Assembly (NCBI GenBank): GCA_023101885.1
Contig: JALPQD010000294.1
Location: 733,501 to 797,500 of the forward strand
From: Typhlomys cinereus
Taxonomy: Eukaryota > Chordata > Mammalia > Rodentia > Platacanthomyidae
Length of the DNA: 64,000 nucleotides
Reading direction: 5' to 3'
The notes under the pieces were generated by a model, which searched no databases, was not told where the DNA came from, and was given only the letters and a program-made list of their open reading frames with translations. The position numbers were made by a program, and so were the translations under genes. Positions 10,332 through 20,862 of this stretch are shown here, piece after piece (position 1 is the first letter of the stretch; each line of letters starts with the position of its first letter).

Positions 10332-11290
10332 TATGTATTATTGCATGTAAGTAGCGGGACATCTGATGCAGCTCACTCTCACTTCCCTTCCTGTTCACTT
10401 AGGACTGAACAGGTTTGATCTCCCCAGTCAAGAAAAGTATAGAGACTGGCACTTAGGTGGTGACTAGCTGGCAAACAGGAGACTGACACCTCTCACTGCT
10501 GTGTCCTACTTCTATTCTTTTATCTACCTTTGAGTCTCTTCCTATATTAAGATCTTTGTTTAAACAGTCTTTTATCTTTGGTGAAGAGATGACCTGACAA
10601 CCAATCAGGATGCAGTTAAGGGCAGGAACAGAAAAAAATGAAAACAACAACAAATCATAATTTAGAACACCAAAGACACTTCAATATTCACCCAGAACCA
10701 GACCAGCCAAATCTCTCTTCATCCTAAAGGGAACCTTGAGGAAGAAGGGGCAGCAAGATTGTAAGAGCCTAAAGATGGGGAAGACCAATGATATGCAAGA
10801 TACTCCACCCAAATCAGGGCTGAAGCAGCCAGGATATAGCCACAATGTGATTGGATCTTGCCTGACCTGTACAATGGCTGACATATCAACAACCTCCCAA
10901 AGTCTAGCATGGATCACAGGGAAGAAGGTTTCAGGCAGTAGGATCCTTAGAGGCAAGAGGTTAATCAGTCAGAGTTCCCATACTGCAGGCAGCTCAGGAA
11001 GGGGCCCCAAGCTATGCCACTAAGTCCTGAACCCTCACTAGTGTAGATAACTCAGATGGAAATTTAGCATCCACATAGGAGGATGGGAGGGAGAAAGGAA
11101 GAAGCACTAAGAGAGGAGGAGGGAAAGAAAAGAGGTGAGAGGGAGGGGTGGGAGAGTGGGAAGCAGGGGAGAGTGGAATGGGAGCAACAGGGGGGAAGGG
11201 AGGGAGGAGAGAGAAGAAGGTGGGTACCTATTAAGCTTGTATAACTAGGAAAAAAATTTAATGAAAAAAAACCCAAATAGTATACATGAG
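10332..11290 (+). mobile_element. L1 3' end (copy F), diverged
   Basis: Plus-strand 3'UTR recognisable by GCATGTAAGTAGC..., GATACTCCACCCAAATCAGGGC, a purine-rich tract (11080-11220) and GGGTACCTATTAAGCTTGTAT before an A-rich tail. The flanks AAAAAATAGTGTTCTTCA (about 10312) and AAAATAGTGTCCTTCA (about 11292) look like a decayed target-site duplication. It is inserted in the ERVL-type LTR. Confidence 0.8.
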
Positions 11291-11829
11291 AAAAAAAATA
11301 GTGTCCTTCAAAGTAGCTGCCCATAAGTAGCTTCATTCTTGACTAGAATGTCTCACAAAGCCAAAAGATCCTGAGAAGGTCTTAAGCCTCTACCTCGCTG
11401 GAGGGTTGAAGATGCTGGGCTCTGATGTCAGTGAAGAACTATGAAAATAGCAAGATCTAGAGATCAGGCTCCAAAGGCAGCGGGAACAGCGGCAAGGTTG
11501 AAAGGATGGATTTCTCTGTTAGCCAAGGACCCAAGGATGGAAGCAGTAGTGGCAGCAGCGACAAAGAAGACAACAATGCTCTAAAAAGTGAAGGATGCCC
11601 AAAAAGTGGACTCGACAGCAAGGTGATACAGGATAAGGAAGGAGCAAGTCCCTCCTTGTTGTACCTCCTATTATCCAGTCCACCACTGGAAGGTACCACC
11701 CACTATGGGCTGGGTTTTCCATATCAGGTAAGCAGACTTGTTCAGGGCCCACTCCAACCATTAACTCTCCACAGCTGTGCCCCAAACAGTCTGCAACTAT
11801 CAAGTTGACACTAAAATGTAACCATAACA

Positions 11830-12303
11830 GACCTCATCCAGGATACCTGAATTGGCAAGTGCCTGGGTACCTGTCAGGTATGAATGGTCCATCAAGTGGG
11901 CAACCTATGGAGCAAAGAAGCTCCTACTCTCCTGTCAGGCACCAGCCTCAAGATCTCTCTTAGGGTGTGCTGTGTCTCCTGAGATCCTCCCTCTTTCAGG
12001 GTAAAATGTTGATAGACCAGCTGTTGTGGAGGTCTTGAGGAAGAAGACTTCTCTGCATTACACTCTTGGATTTACTGGCCCTATCCACGCAGAGGATACT
12101 GTTTGGCAGTATCTCTCCTCACCTCAGGCTCTTACATTCTTACTACCCCTTCTTCCAAAAAGTTCCCTGTGATATGGAATTGGAAATAGACTTAGATGTC
12201 CTGTTTAGGGATTTACAGCTATCATTATGTCTGGCTTTCTGCATTTGGCCTTTGAGGTGTGGTTTTTACAGTTTAAGGGCATGAAGCATGAATCCTTGTG
12301 GTT
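11830..12303 (-). mobile_element. Two old L1 3'UTR fragments
   Basis: 11880-12040 resembles 24140-24310 in the same orientation (CAAAGAAGCTCC, GTCTCCTGAGATCCTCCC). 12090-12200 resembles the young L1 3'UTR seen at 14255-14320 (CTCTTACATTCTTACTACCCC). Both are non-coding and diverged. Confidence 0.5.
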
Positions 12304-12319
12304 CTGTTTAAAATTTTTT

Positions 12320-12632
12320 TTTTTTTTAAAGAAAGTTACATCTTTTTTTTAAAAATTTTTTTTTATTCAATTGTAAGTGTATGTGTGTGTGCGCATGTGT
12401 GTGTATGTAATTAGTGTGTGTGTAGAACCACGGACGAATTCGGGAACCACCATGGACCACCTCCACCTCCTTGTTTACTCTGCCCCGGGATTCACAGGCT
12501 CCGCCTTACCAGGACCAGAAACGCAGGCTGCCCCCGCTTCGGCCCGGCGTCTATACGTGGGGTCTAGGATCCGAACTCAGGACCTTCCGCCTGCAAGGCA
12601 GAGGCTTAACCCCTGAGCCACCTCTCCAGCCC
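12320..12632 (-). mobile_element. Young tRNA-derived SINE (IDL-Geo-like)
   Basis: Minus-strand head GGGGCTGGAGAGGTGGCTCA with B box, GC-rich body and tail near 12360. Target-site duplication CTGTTTAAAATTTTTT is at 12304-12319 and 12633-12648. Confidence 0.93.
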
Positions 12633-12654
12633 CTGTTTAAAATTTTTTAAACTA

Positions 12655-12660
12655 TATTTA

Positions 12661-12707
<47 letters not shown>

Positions 12708-12946
12708 TATCATAATACCCTCCCTCCAAGGCACTGTGTGTCCCTGTGAAGGACCAAGAGTGACTTCAGGAATCATCCTGGATTGCTTTTTTCCCTCTTT
12801 GTGATTTTCTAGACTCTGCCTACCAGGGCCGGAAGTGCAGGTCGCTGCTATTTCTGCCTGGCGTTTTTATGTGGGACCTGGGATCTGAGCTCAAGACCTT
12901 CTGCTTGGGAGGCAAAGTCTTAACCCCTGAGCCATTTCTCCAGCCC
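12655..12946 (-). mobile_element. Older SINE of the same family with (TG)n
   Basis: Minus-strand head GGGCTGGAGAAATGGCTCAGG near 12946, B box about 12890, then a body that has lost the GC-rich character of the young copies. It ends in a (TG)n/(CA)n tract at 12665-12704. It abuts the C-terminal codons of the V1R pseudogene. Confidence 0.85.
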
Positions 12947-12954
12947 TTCTTGTG

Positions 12955-13790
12955 GCTCTCAATGATCAACAGAAATGACAAAACTTTGGGGAAACTCTTA
13001 GACAAAACTTTAGTGACATGCCTTAGCCACAGATGAGAGTCCACAGAGGAAACACGAAAACGTGTACAAATGTAATAGAGAACATAAAAGTCCACAAAAG
13101 TGACCACTAGCTTCAGAATGGTTGCAAGTGGCTGTGGTCTGGGCGTGTTGTGGTTATGGTTGCAGGCATGGATATATTTCAGTCTCTGCTGGTGTCTATA
13201 CAGAAATACCATGGAGCCACTGTTCCAGGCCACGGCAACAAGAAATAAGGGATTAGGGGTGAACAACGGGAAGGCCAGAGCTCCACTGAAATTATCTATA
13301 AAGCAGAACAACTTGACTTCTGGATCTGGGCCAGTGGCTTTCATGGAAGTGCAGATGTTATTTGAGATTCTGAATGTCCAACAAGTGCAACAAGAATAAT
13401 CTACAGCTCATGCGACTCTTCCTCTGACTCTCTCCCTTCCCCACTTTCTGGGAACAAGAGTGAAGAACTAATAGATGCTGAGAACACAGGTGGAGCATAA
13501 GATGGAAGGAACTTTGAGCCACCAGGCAAAAGGAGCATTCAAGCTTGCAGTTCAGATGGGACAGAGGCCTCCTGAGATCAAAGCCTACCACAGTGTTGGA
13601 AGTGCCCATGACTATCCATGACAAAGAGAATCAAGGAGTTGGCCAAAGTTAAGTGCGTGAGGATCACCTCATGACCAGTTGAGGGCTGACCAAGTTGGAA
13701 GAGAAATTATGGAAGAAAAGAATGGTGTTGGCTAACGACTTAATCCAGACCTGCAAAAGCAAGAGGACTGCAGAGCCGTTTCCTTAGTGG
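12955..13790 (-). pseudogene. Vomeronasal type-1 receptor pseudogene
   Basis: V1Rs are intronless seven-helix pheromone receptors of the vomeronasal organ. Read on the minus strand, TM2-like residues (THLTLANSLILF) lie near 13675-13640. A TM3/loop-2-like stretch (CKLECSFCLVAQSS) follows near 13540-13490 in another frame. From 13344 a long frame covers the extracellular loop, TM5 (FLVAVAWNSGSMVFLYRHQQ), TM6 (ILKLVVTFVDFYVLYYI) and TM7 (FPKVLSFLLII). TM1 is not visible; an L1 begins at 13796. At least two frameshifts break it and a SINE abuts the C-terminus, so it is not functional. The TM5-TM7 part is long and clean, which suggests moderate age. The subfamily cannot be set by eye. Confidence 0.82.
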
Positions 13791-13795
13791 TCTTT

Positions 13796-14325
13796 TTTTA
13801 TTTATTATGTTTATTTATTTTTTCCCAATCATACAAACTTAATAGGTATCTTGGTCCCCTCCCTCTCTCCACCTTTCCCCAGTCCCCCTTTCACCCTCTC
13901 CCTTTTTCCCCTTCTTTTCACCCCCTTCCCTCCCTTTTTCCCAGTGCCCCTCTCTCCCCCCAATCCCTGGAGCATCCTTTAGTGTGAAAGTCAAATTTCC
14001 CTCTGCGTCCTCCACTCTAATGAGGTGTAAGGACTCCGTGGCATTGGCCAGAGCCCTTTCCTGTGCTCCCCTTTAGTATAGGAACACTATTGTGACTGTT
14101 AATCCCTTGCCTCTAGGATCCTAGTGCCTGTGATCCATGCTAGACTTTAGGGGTCATTGACATGTCAGTCATTGAGCAGGTCATGTAAAGTCCAATTATG
14201 GCTACTGTGGCCCTAACTTATGTGGAGTTTCTTGCATATTGTTGCTTCTCCACATCTTTAGGCTCTTACAATCTTACCGCCCCCTCTTCCGCAAACTTCC
14301 CTGAGCTTTAGGATGGGGAAAGATT
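13796..14325 (-). mobile_element. L1 3' end (copy H) upstream of V1R
   Basis: Poly(T)-rich start, CCCAATCATACAAACTTAATAGG, CT-rich tract, and 3'UTR to about 14325. Imperfect target-site duplication CCTTAGTGGTCTTT (about 13783) and CCTTGGTAGTCTTT (about 14327). It may have removed or displaced the start of the V1R. Confidence 0.85.
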
Positions 14326-14339
14326 TTCCTTGGTAGTCT

Positions 14340-14712
14340 TTAGGGCTGAGTTGTGATGTGACATGGAGATGGTTGTCAAAGTACCCTGGAGTAAAGATGG
14401 GGTTGGACTGATTGTGGGTACTAACACTCTTCAGTCACTGACCTTGTGAAACGCCTTGGTATATTTTCTTACTCTGAGATGGAAACATTATTCTCTGTTA
14501 CTTGGAGACTACTGGATTGATGTCAATTCAGAAGATAAAGGTTCCCATGAGTAATTTTATACTTACTGCTTTTTCTTTTGTTTCTAATTCAGAATCTACC
14601 AGAATCAAAAGTCTATGGGTTTAGGAATTATATTTCTATGGGTTAACAACATAAAGATATATACCTTATCAAAATATGTGTCTTGTTTATGAACACACAG
14701 AAGGAGATAGAC
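14340..14712. other. No recognisable feature
   Basis: Unique-looking sequence upstream (on minus) of the V1R pseudogene. No coding potential or repeat that I can name; it could be the old V1R 5' flank. Confidence 0.4.
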
Positions 14713-14714
14713 AA

Positions 14715-14996
14715 GGGCCAGGGAGACAGTTCAGAGGTTAAAGCCTTTGTCTCACAAGCAAAAGGACCTGAATTCAAATCCCCAGATCCCATGTAATAAT
14801 GCCAGTTGGAAATGGTGGTGGCCTGCAATTCTAGACCTGGATGGCAGAGCTTGGGAAACCCTAAAGCAAAGCAATAAGAAGGTAAAGCAATCCAGGATGA
14901 CCCCTGAAGTCACCCTTGGGTCTCCACAGGCACACACAGTATCCTCTGATACACACACCACACACACACACACACACACAAATAAATCCCCCCCAA
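14715..14996 (+). mobile_element. Older tRNA-derived SINE with (CA)n tail
   Basis: Head GGGCCAGGGAGACAGTTCAG, B box GAATTCAAATCCC, a body ending CACCCTTGGGTCTCCACAGG, then (CA)n and AATAAAT. It is the older relative of the young SINE copies. Confidence 0.85.
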
Positions 14997-15119
14997 AACA
15001 AAATGAAATAGCCCTCTACACATTTTTCCATTGGAGGATTCAATATCACTCTTTATACTATAATAATGAAAAAGAATGCAAACTTAAGTGCTACTTATAA
15101 AGTTATATCACTGCTGTAG

Positions 15120-15390
15120 GTTAATGCTGGAAGAAGGGAAAAGAAAAGTTATTTTCCTTAATAGTAACTCTACTGATATATGATTCAGGCTCCACCAAGT
15201 GCCATCAAAGAACCCAGATGAAACTCAGTGGGCCATACGTGTTAAAAGACATGAAAATAGGAGGAGAAACTGGCAGATAAGGAGAAGGGGTGTAGTAGGC
15301 AAAGAGGGAGGATGAAATTTGGAATTAAAGTGTGAAAATAGCATAAATTTAGTATATTCATGTATGAAACTCTAAAAGAATAAAAAAACC
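15120..15390 (+). mobile_element. Old L1 (Lx-like) 3' end
   Basis: Ends with TATATTCATGTATGAAACTCTAAAAGAATAAAAAA, the usual 3' terminus of older rodent L1s. A similar piece ends at 23365. Only 3'UTR is present. Confidence 0.55.
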
Positions 15391-15409
15391 AGAAAAGTAT
15401 GTCACAATA

Positions 15410-15790
15410 TATGCTAATTAGATATAGGGATCAACTTGACAATTTAAGATTGAACTCTGGACATATCTATAAAGAATTAGTAGTTAAAGTAAGCCTGTTA
15501 GAGATGATCTAGCCCATAGTGGGTCGGACCATTCCCTGGGCAGGTAGATAAGTTGGAAAGAGTTGGCTCAGTATTTTGGCTAACTGGCAGACTGCAAGTG
15601 AGGAGTTTTGCTTCCCTATCCCAGACTCCCCCCCCCCCAAAAAAATCCCTGGGGATATGTCCTGGCCAGTTCATCTTTCCTCAGCTCCTGATGTTGGCAT
15701 AAACTCTCCTGCTAAGTTGGACTATGAACCAGAATCATAAACCAGAATAAAACCTCTCGTTTCCCCAGGTGTCCCCGGGGGAGGGGGGCT
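15410..15790 (+). mobile_element. LTR-like repeat, class not settled
   Basis: Starts near GGGATCAACTTGACAATT and includes CCCATAGTGGGTCGGACCATT. It ends in a poly(A)-signal-like stretch AACCAGAATAAAACCTCTC near 15740. A C9 run lies at 15629-15638. This layout fits a rodent LTR or related repeat with an R/U5-like end; no internal genes are seen. Confidence 0.4.
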
Positions 15791-15994
15791 CATTGGCTGG
15801 AGACTTTTATTTACTTGTTTTCTGTAAATTATCTGTTATGCTGGTGAATTAGGGCCTAAAGTCTTTTTCTGAGTTATCTCCAGCTCTTTTTGGCCATACA
15901 TAAAACTATAAACACTTTCATGACCCAAAGCATTTGCACTGGTAATTGACATTGAAATTAAATTTTGGATTGGGTACATTTTGTCAGCCTCTTT

Positions 15995-16503
15995 TTTTTT
16001 AAATTTTATCAATTTATTTTTATTTATATTTAAAGTAATTTCCATAAAGTCACATGACAATCTAAAAAAAAAAACAAACAACTTTAATTCCCCCAGGACC
16101 TTAGCATTATATGTATTAGTGATTAGGACTTTGGCATATAAATTAAGAATTTTAAACTGTATGACTGATTTTACTTGCTCCTCTTGTTATATTTTCTTTT
16201 CTTATTATTATTTCCACTCATACAAACTTTTTTTCCTCTCTCTCTCTTTTTTAAAATTTCCACTTATACAAACTTAACAGGTACACCGGTCCCCTCCCTC
16301 CCTCCAACCCTCCCATGCCTGTGCCCCTCTCTTCTCCTCCCTCCCTCCCCATTCCCCAATGCTCCCCCTCCCATCCCCAGAGCATCCTTTAATGTGCATG
16401 ACAATCTCTCCTCTGGGTCCTCCTCTCTGATGAGGGCAAGGACCCAGTGGCATTTCCCAGAACCCTTTCCTGTGTTCCCCTTAAGCATAGGAACACTACT
16501 GTG
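15995..16503 (-). mobile_element. L1 3' end (copy I') with probable 3' transduction
   Basis: On the minus strand the L1 3'UTR begins at 16503 and ends at GTTTGTATAAGTGG near 16262. A purine-rich stretch and a second L1-end-like piece GTTTGTATGAGTGG follow near 16225. About 200 bp of non-L1 sequence then runs to an AATAAA-containing A-rich tail at 15995-16030. A target-site duplication GTCAGCCTCTTT lies at 15983-15994 and 16504-16515, outside the non-L1 part. The extra 3' sequence therefore appears to have moved with the L1. Confidence 0.75.
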
Positions 16504-16515
16504 GTCAGCCTCTTT

Positions 16516-16785
16516 ACTTTTTAAAAAAATTAAATGTGTTCCTTGACAATGTCATATAGGAACATAATGTATGCCCATGATTCTAATGGCCATCTTCCTA
16601 TCACCCTTGTTCAATTCCATCTTGCCTCTCAATATCTTTCTCACAGTCACATCTTGTCTTGTTTTGCTTTGTGACCCACTGAGTTTAACCAAAGTCATCT
16701 GTGTGGCCATGGGTTTGGAGCTAACCTGGTGGGCTCAGCAGTGGATATACAACTGAAGTCAATGACTGGCCATCTTCTAGACCAT
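16516..16785 (-). mobile_element. Old L1 3'UTR fragment
   Basis: Contains TTTGTGACCCACTGAGTTTAAC and CATGGGTTTGGAGCTAACCTGG, the pattern of old rodent L1 3'UTR in antisense. It is repeated inverted at about 28965-29212. Confidence 0.5.
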
Positions 16786-16789
16786 TAGA

Positions 16790-17415
16790 TCTGGAGAGAA
16801 TGGCTTAGGGGTTAAGTCTCTGCCTCACAAGCAGAAGGACCTGAGTTCGGATTCCAGCTCCCGCGTAAAAATGCCAGGTGGAAATGGCTGACTTCTGGGG
16901 CTTAAGAGATGGCTTAGGAGTAAAACCCTTTGTGTTGCAAGCAGAAGGACCGGAGTTCTGATCCTGAACCCCATGTAAAATCGACAGGCGGAAATGGCGG
17001 CGATCTGAAATTGCTTTATCTCAAGAGTAAGCAATAAGGGGGAGAGCAATCTTGGGTGATCCCCAAAGTAGTCACTTTTGGGTCTCCACAGGCACATATA
17101 CTCAAGTGCTTACTTCTACACACACCCTCACACATATACACATCCACATCCATATCTGTACTCACTTATACATGTTGGAGAGATGGCTCAGGGGGTTAAG
17201 ACTCTGCCTTGCAAGCAGAAGGTCCTGACTTTGGATCCCAAGTCCCAGTAAAAACACCAGGCAGAAACACTGGGGATCCACATCTGTATCCCTAGTGTGA
17301 AATCCCAGAGTGAAGCAAGGGGGAAGTAGGAGCAATCCAGGATGATTCCCGAAGTTACCCTGGCCCTCCACAGGGATATATAGTGCCCCCTCCACAATAA
17401 ATAAATAAAATATTA
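16790..17415 (+). mobile_element. Three older tRNA-derived SINE copies head to tail
   Basis: Heads start near 16793 (truncated, about 100 bp), 16897 and 17173, each with TGGCTTAGG/TGGCTCAGG A-box-like and B-box-like sequences. The last ends in AATAAATAAATAAAATA near 17398. The third is inserted in an old L1 ORF2. Confidence 0.8.
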
Positions 17416-17424
17416 AAAAATTCC

Positions 17425-17912
17425 TTGTAATTGACCTAACCAAGGAAGTAAAAGACCTCTACAATAAAAACTCTAATATGTTGAAGAAAGAAAGTGAAGA
17501 AAATACTGTGATAGTGTTATATGTGAAGATATCCTATGCTCATGGATTGGCAGAATTAATGTTGTGCAAATGTCTATATTACCAAAAGTCACCTATGAAT
17601 TCAAGGTGATCTCCATTTAGATTCCAAAGTTCTTTTCACAGAACAACAACAACAATAAAACCAAAGATTTATTGGAAGCACAAGAGACCTATCAGAGCCA
17701 TAGCATCCTTTGCAGATAGAGCAAAGCCAGAGGTGAATTGTACCTAACTTCAAATTATACTAGAGACATAGTGATGAAAACATAAAAGGTACAGGCAAGA
17801 AATAGATCACCGAGTAGACAGAGGACCCAGAAACAAACCCATAGAGTACAGATGACCAAGTTTCAGCAAAGATGCCAAAAGTATTCATAGAAGACTGGGC
17901 AGATGGCTCAGG
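17425..17912 (+). mobile_element. Old L1 ORF2 remnant
   Basis: Broken plus-strand reading of an ORF2 segment downstream of the reverse transcriptase (…[10 protein letters not shown], [22 protein letters not shown] words in different frames). It matches the segment at about 42590-42350 of the younger L1 at low identity. Stops and frameshifts are abundant. Confidence 0.65.
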
Positions 17913-17914
17913 TC

Positions 17915-18616
17915 TAGACCCCTCCCTTAACTACGGTTTTCCCACTTGTATGACATCTACCGTTGAATGTGCTTTTTATCAAAAGACTCAAGGCTTTTTG
18001 TCTCTGGCCAGGGGGTAACATACAATGCCCACCAGGATGGAGTGAAGGGCATTGCAGGAGCAGCAAAACTGCAAAAGAAAATCAACAAACCACAATCCAG
18101 AACTTCAGAGACTCTATATCAACCACCTGAAACAGGCCAGCTTAGTCTCTCCCCATCTTGAAGCTCAGGGAATTTGCGGAAGAGGGGCGGTAAGAGTGTA
18201 AGAGCAAAAGGATGGGAGGAGCAATGATATGTAAGATACTCATACTAGTTAGGGCTGAAGCAATCATAATGGGACTTTGCATGCCCTGCGCATTGTCCAA
18301 CACACTGTTGACCTCACAAAGTCTAGCACTGCAAGGCACCAAGATCCTTGGAGGCAAAGGATTGGCACCACAGCAGTGTCCTATACTAAGGGGAACACGG
18401 GAAAGGGTTCGGCAAAGGCCACTGGGTCCGTGACGTCATCGGAGAGGAGGGCCCAGAGGAAAATCAGCATGCACAAGAAAGGACCTCTGGGAATTGGGGG
18501 GAGGCACTGGGGATGGGGGAGGGAGAGGGGGGGGGAGGGGAGCAGGGGGACGGGGGGGGGAGGAGGAGGAGGGAGGGAACTGGTGTACCTAATAAGTTTG
18601 TATGAGCTGAAATAAA
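17915..18616 (+). mobile_element. L1 3' end (copy G), many small deletions
   Basis: Plus-strand 3'UTR of the youngest subfamily here (shares GGGGTAACATACAATGCCCACC with 40126-40147). It ends GTGTACCTAATAAGTTTGTATGAGCTGAAAT plus poly(A) at 18616. Compared with 40085-40745 it lacks one to four bases at many places, for example near 18330, 18365, 18382 and 18430. Confidence 0.9.
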
Positions 18617-18639
18617 AAAAAAAAGACAGTCTGGCTATC

Positions 18640-18790
18640 CAGCTTGTTCTGAGACTCCCAGGCTCCACCATCTAGGGCCAGAATTATGGGTGGGCCATCA
18701 TGCCTGCCCAGAGTTTTTTCTGTGAGATATGAACTCTGGTTATTTTGATTCACATTAAGCGTATTAACCATGAGCCATCTGGGCATAGCC
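18640..18790 (-). mobile_element. SINE fragment, B2/tRNA-type
   Basis: Minus-strand copy ending with a tRNA-like head GGCTATGCCCAGATGGCTCATGG at about 18789. The body is diverged. Confidence 0.55.
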
Positions 18791-18799
18791 CTATATATT

Positions 18800-20457
18800 T
18801 TTGACTTAAGTAATAAAGACCTTTTTTCATCAAGTAAATTAAAATTGCAGGTCTCTACGAATGGGAGATGATAGAGAATATTATATGTCTTAATTCAAAA
18901 GCAAAAACACTGCCCCAGGGCTTCTAGTTTGTAGGCTTTTTGCACCCAAAATGGAAGAGGAGGAGTTGGGGGCGAGCCAAAAGGGTGGAGTGGTGTTTCA
19001 TTCCAAAACCATGGGAAGATAACACATGGTCGAAAACCTATGGAATTAGAACCGGTTGCTATTATCTCAGATAGATAATTTCTGATATTACTACATCTTC
19101 AGGGCACAAAACTTGCGGAGTGTTTATGGAGCTGACTGAGCGATGGACAGCTATCTAATTAGTGAGGTGCCTAGTTTCAAAGGACCAGAACTGAACTGTA
19201 TGGCGAAAGCCAACCTACTCCCAACTTGCGGAAGCGATGTGGTCCCCAAAAGTTAACACGGTGAAAAAAGACGACTTCTGCACAAAGTGTACATGTGGAC
19301 CCGCTATAGTTGCCATGGGAGCATGGACCCTCTCCTCTGGAGGTACCTGCCTCGCCCCTGGGAATCTGCTTTCCAGAACCTCCACAGTAGAAGGAGAAAA
19401 CCAATACTTTCATTGTCTTATCACTGCCACATAAGCACTGTAAAGCACTGTAGCTGACCCTGGGTACATGTACACACACACTCACATGATAAGTGACTGA
19501 AAAGGTCATAATGAAACTTTGCAAAAATATGTGCCAACAAAAATGCCTTAAGAAAAAAAAGTTCTCATTTAATTCAATATATTAAGTTACAAAAGTACAA
19601 GTTCGTGCCTGTATATAATGTGCCTTGAGCATATTTCTCAAAAATCACTGAAGTATTTTTCATTGATTTTCAGGTTGTCACACAAATTCAGAATTATTTA
19701 CAACCACAGAATATCTCGATTTAGTCACTAAATGTTCAATGAAAATAGTTGATCTTTTTTAGGTTTCATAAAGTACAGATCTAGAAAAAAATAAAACTTT
19801 AGGCCACATAAATTTTGTTGATATATGAATCCTTTATTATTTGTATTAAAATTGGCATTTGTTAATGAAAAATTCAACTGACTCATTTATTCCAGTCACT
19901 TTGTAAGCATCTATGATTAGTAGCTACAATATTCAGTTGTAAACTCTCAGAGTATGCCCTAATTTACAAGCCAAAGAAGTGGCATCCAGCCACATAGCCA
20001 ACAAACACGCCACATGCCCAGAAATGCACTTAGCATCATTCTTCCCATTTGAAGAACTTGGAAATCAATCTACAAGGTTCCTCATTAGAAACACTGAATA
20101 TGTTTGCAGTGCAAAATACTTTATTGGCAAATAATTTATAATAAATATTTGTCTAGGCTTGTATACCACATGCTATTTGAGCATAAGCAAGAAACCTGTT
20201 CAAGAAATGAAAATTCTACTGGCAATTCCTGGTTGATTCCTAGCACTGCAAGGAGCAGGAGGAAGAGAAAGAGAAGGGGGATGAGGAGGAAAAGCAAGGA
20301 GATACAGAAGATAGAATACAGAGATCAGGTGGGAGAAGGGAAGCTGTTTCACAGATTACACTTTCTGTTTAGGATACTGAACAAATTCTAGATGATGACT
20401 CTCCAGAAAATAAACACACTAAAGCCAATGAATTGCATTCTTATCAGAAACATGGGG
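18800..20457. other. No recognisable gene or named repeat
   Basis: Mostly AT-rich, apparently unique sequence. Short open frames near 19177-19524 (minus) and 19237-19434 (plus) overlap on opposite strands with no family resemblance. A purine-rich patch lies at 20250-20300. Confidence 0.5.
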
Positions 20458-20610
20458 GACGGCAAGTTAACGCAGTTGGTGGCAAAATACCTGCTTGAAA
20501 ACCTGGCAACTTGAGTCTCATCCCTGGACGTTCCTACAGTAGGAGGAGACATTTGAAAAGTTGTTCTGACATCTACCCAAGTGCCATGTACTTGTGAATG
20601 TTTGTGTGTG

Positions 20611-20616
<6 letters not shown>
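20458..20616 (+). mobile_element. B2-like SINE
   Basis: GGGGACGGCAAGTTAACGCAGTTGG head, TTGAGTCTCATCCC B-box-like, a body ending TGTTTGTGTGTGCATAT, directly followed by the TC tract. The same SINE type occurs at 22425. Confidence 0.7.
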
Positions 20617-20675
<59 letters not shown>

Positions 20676-20830
20676 GTCCCTCGTCTCTCTGTCTCTCTCT
20701 CTCTCTGTCTCTCTCTCTCTCTGTCTCCTCCTCTCTGTCTCTCTGCTCTCTCTCTCTCGTGTCTCTCTCTCTCTCTCGTTCTCTCGCTCTCTGTCTCTCT
20801 CTCTCTCTGTCTCTCTCTCATCTGTCCTCG

Positions 20831-20862
<32 letters not shown>

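Larger units (their letters stand above)
9862..11829 (+). mobile_element. ERVL-type LTR (MLT2/MT2-like), split
   Basis: The left end TGTATGAGTCAGTGTTCTCTG at 9862 and the right end CAAGTTGACACTAAAATGTAACCATAACA at 11801-11829 fit the ends of MLT2-class LTRs of ERVL elements. Between them are a TTTC-rich expansion (9902-10290) and an L1 3' end (about 10332-11290). The remaining LTR body is 11290-11829. No internal ERV region is present. Confidence 0.65.
16004..17914 (+). repeat. Arm 1 of a ~1.9-kb inverted duplication
   Basis: This stretch recurs in reverse complement at 27846-29718 with small indels and few substitutions. It carries the transduction L1, an old L1 3'UTR, three SINE copies and an old L1 ORF2 piece, all in mirrored order in arm 2. 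The right end is cut by the L1 at 17915. Confidence 0.92.

Noticed and set aside
9865..10398. Phe/Ser/Leu-rich and Lys/Arg/Glu-rich frames
   Set aside because: Products of the TTTC-rich tract.
19177..19524. 115-codon minus frame and a short plus frame with Lys-rich start resembling a ribosomal protein
   Set aside because: Resemblance is limited to a few residues; no collinear match and no retrocopy hallmarks.
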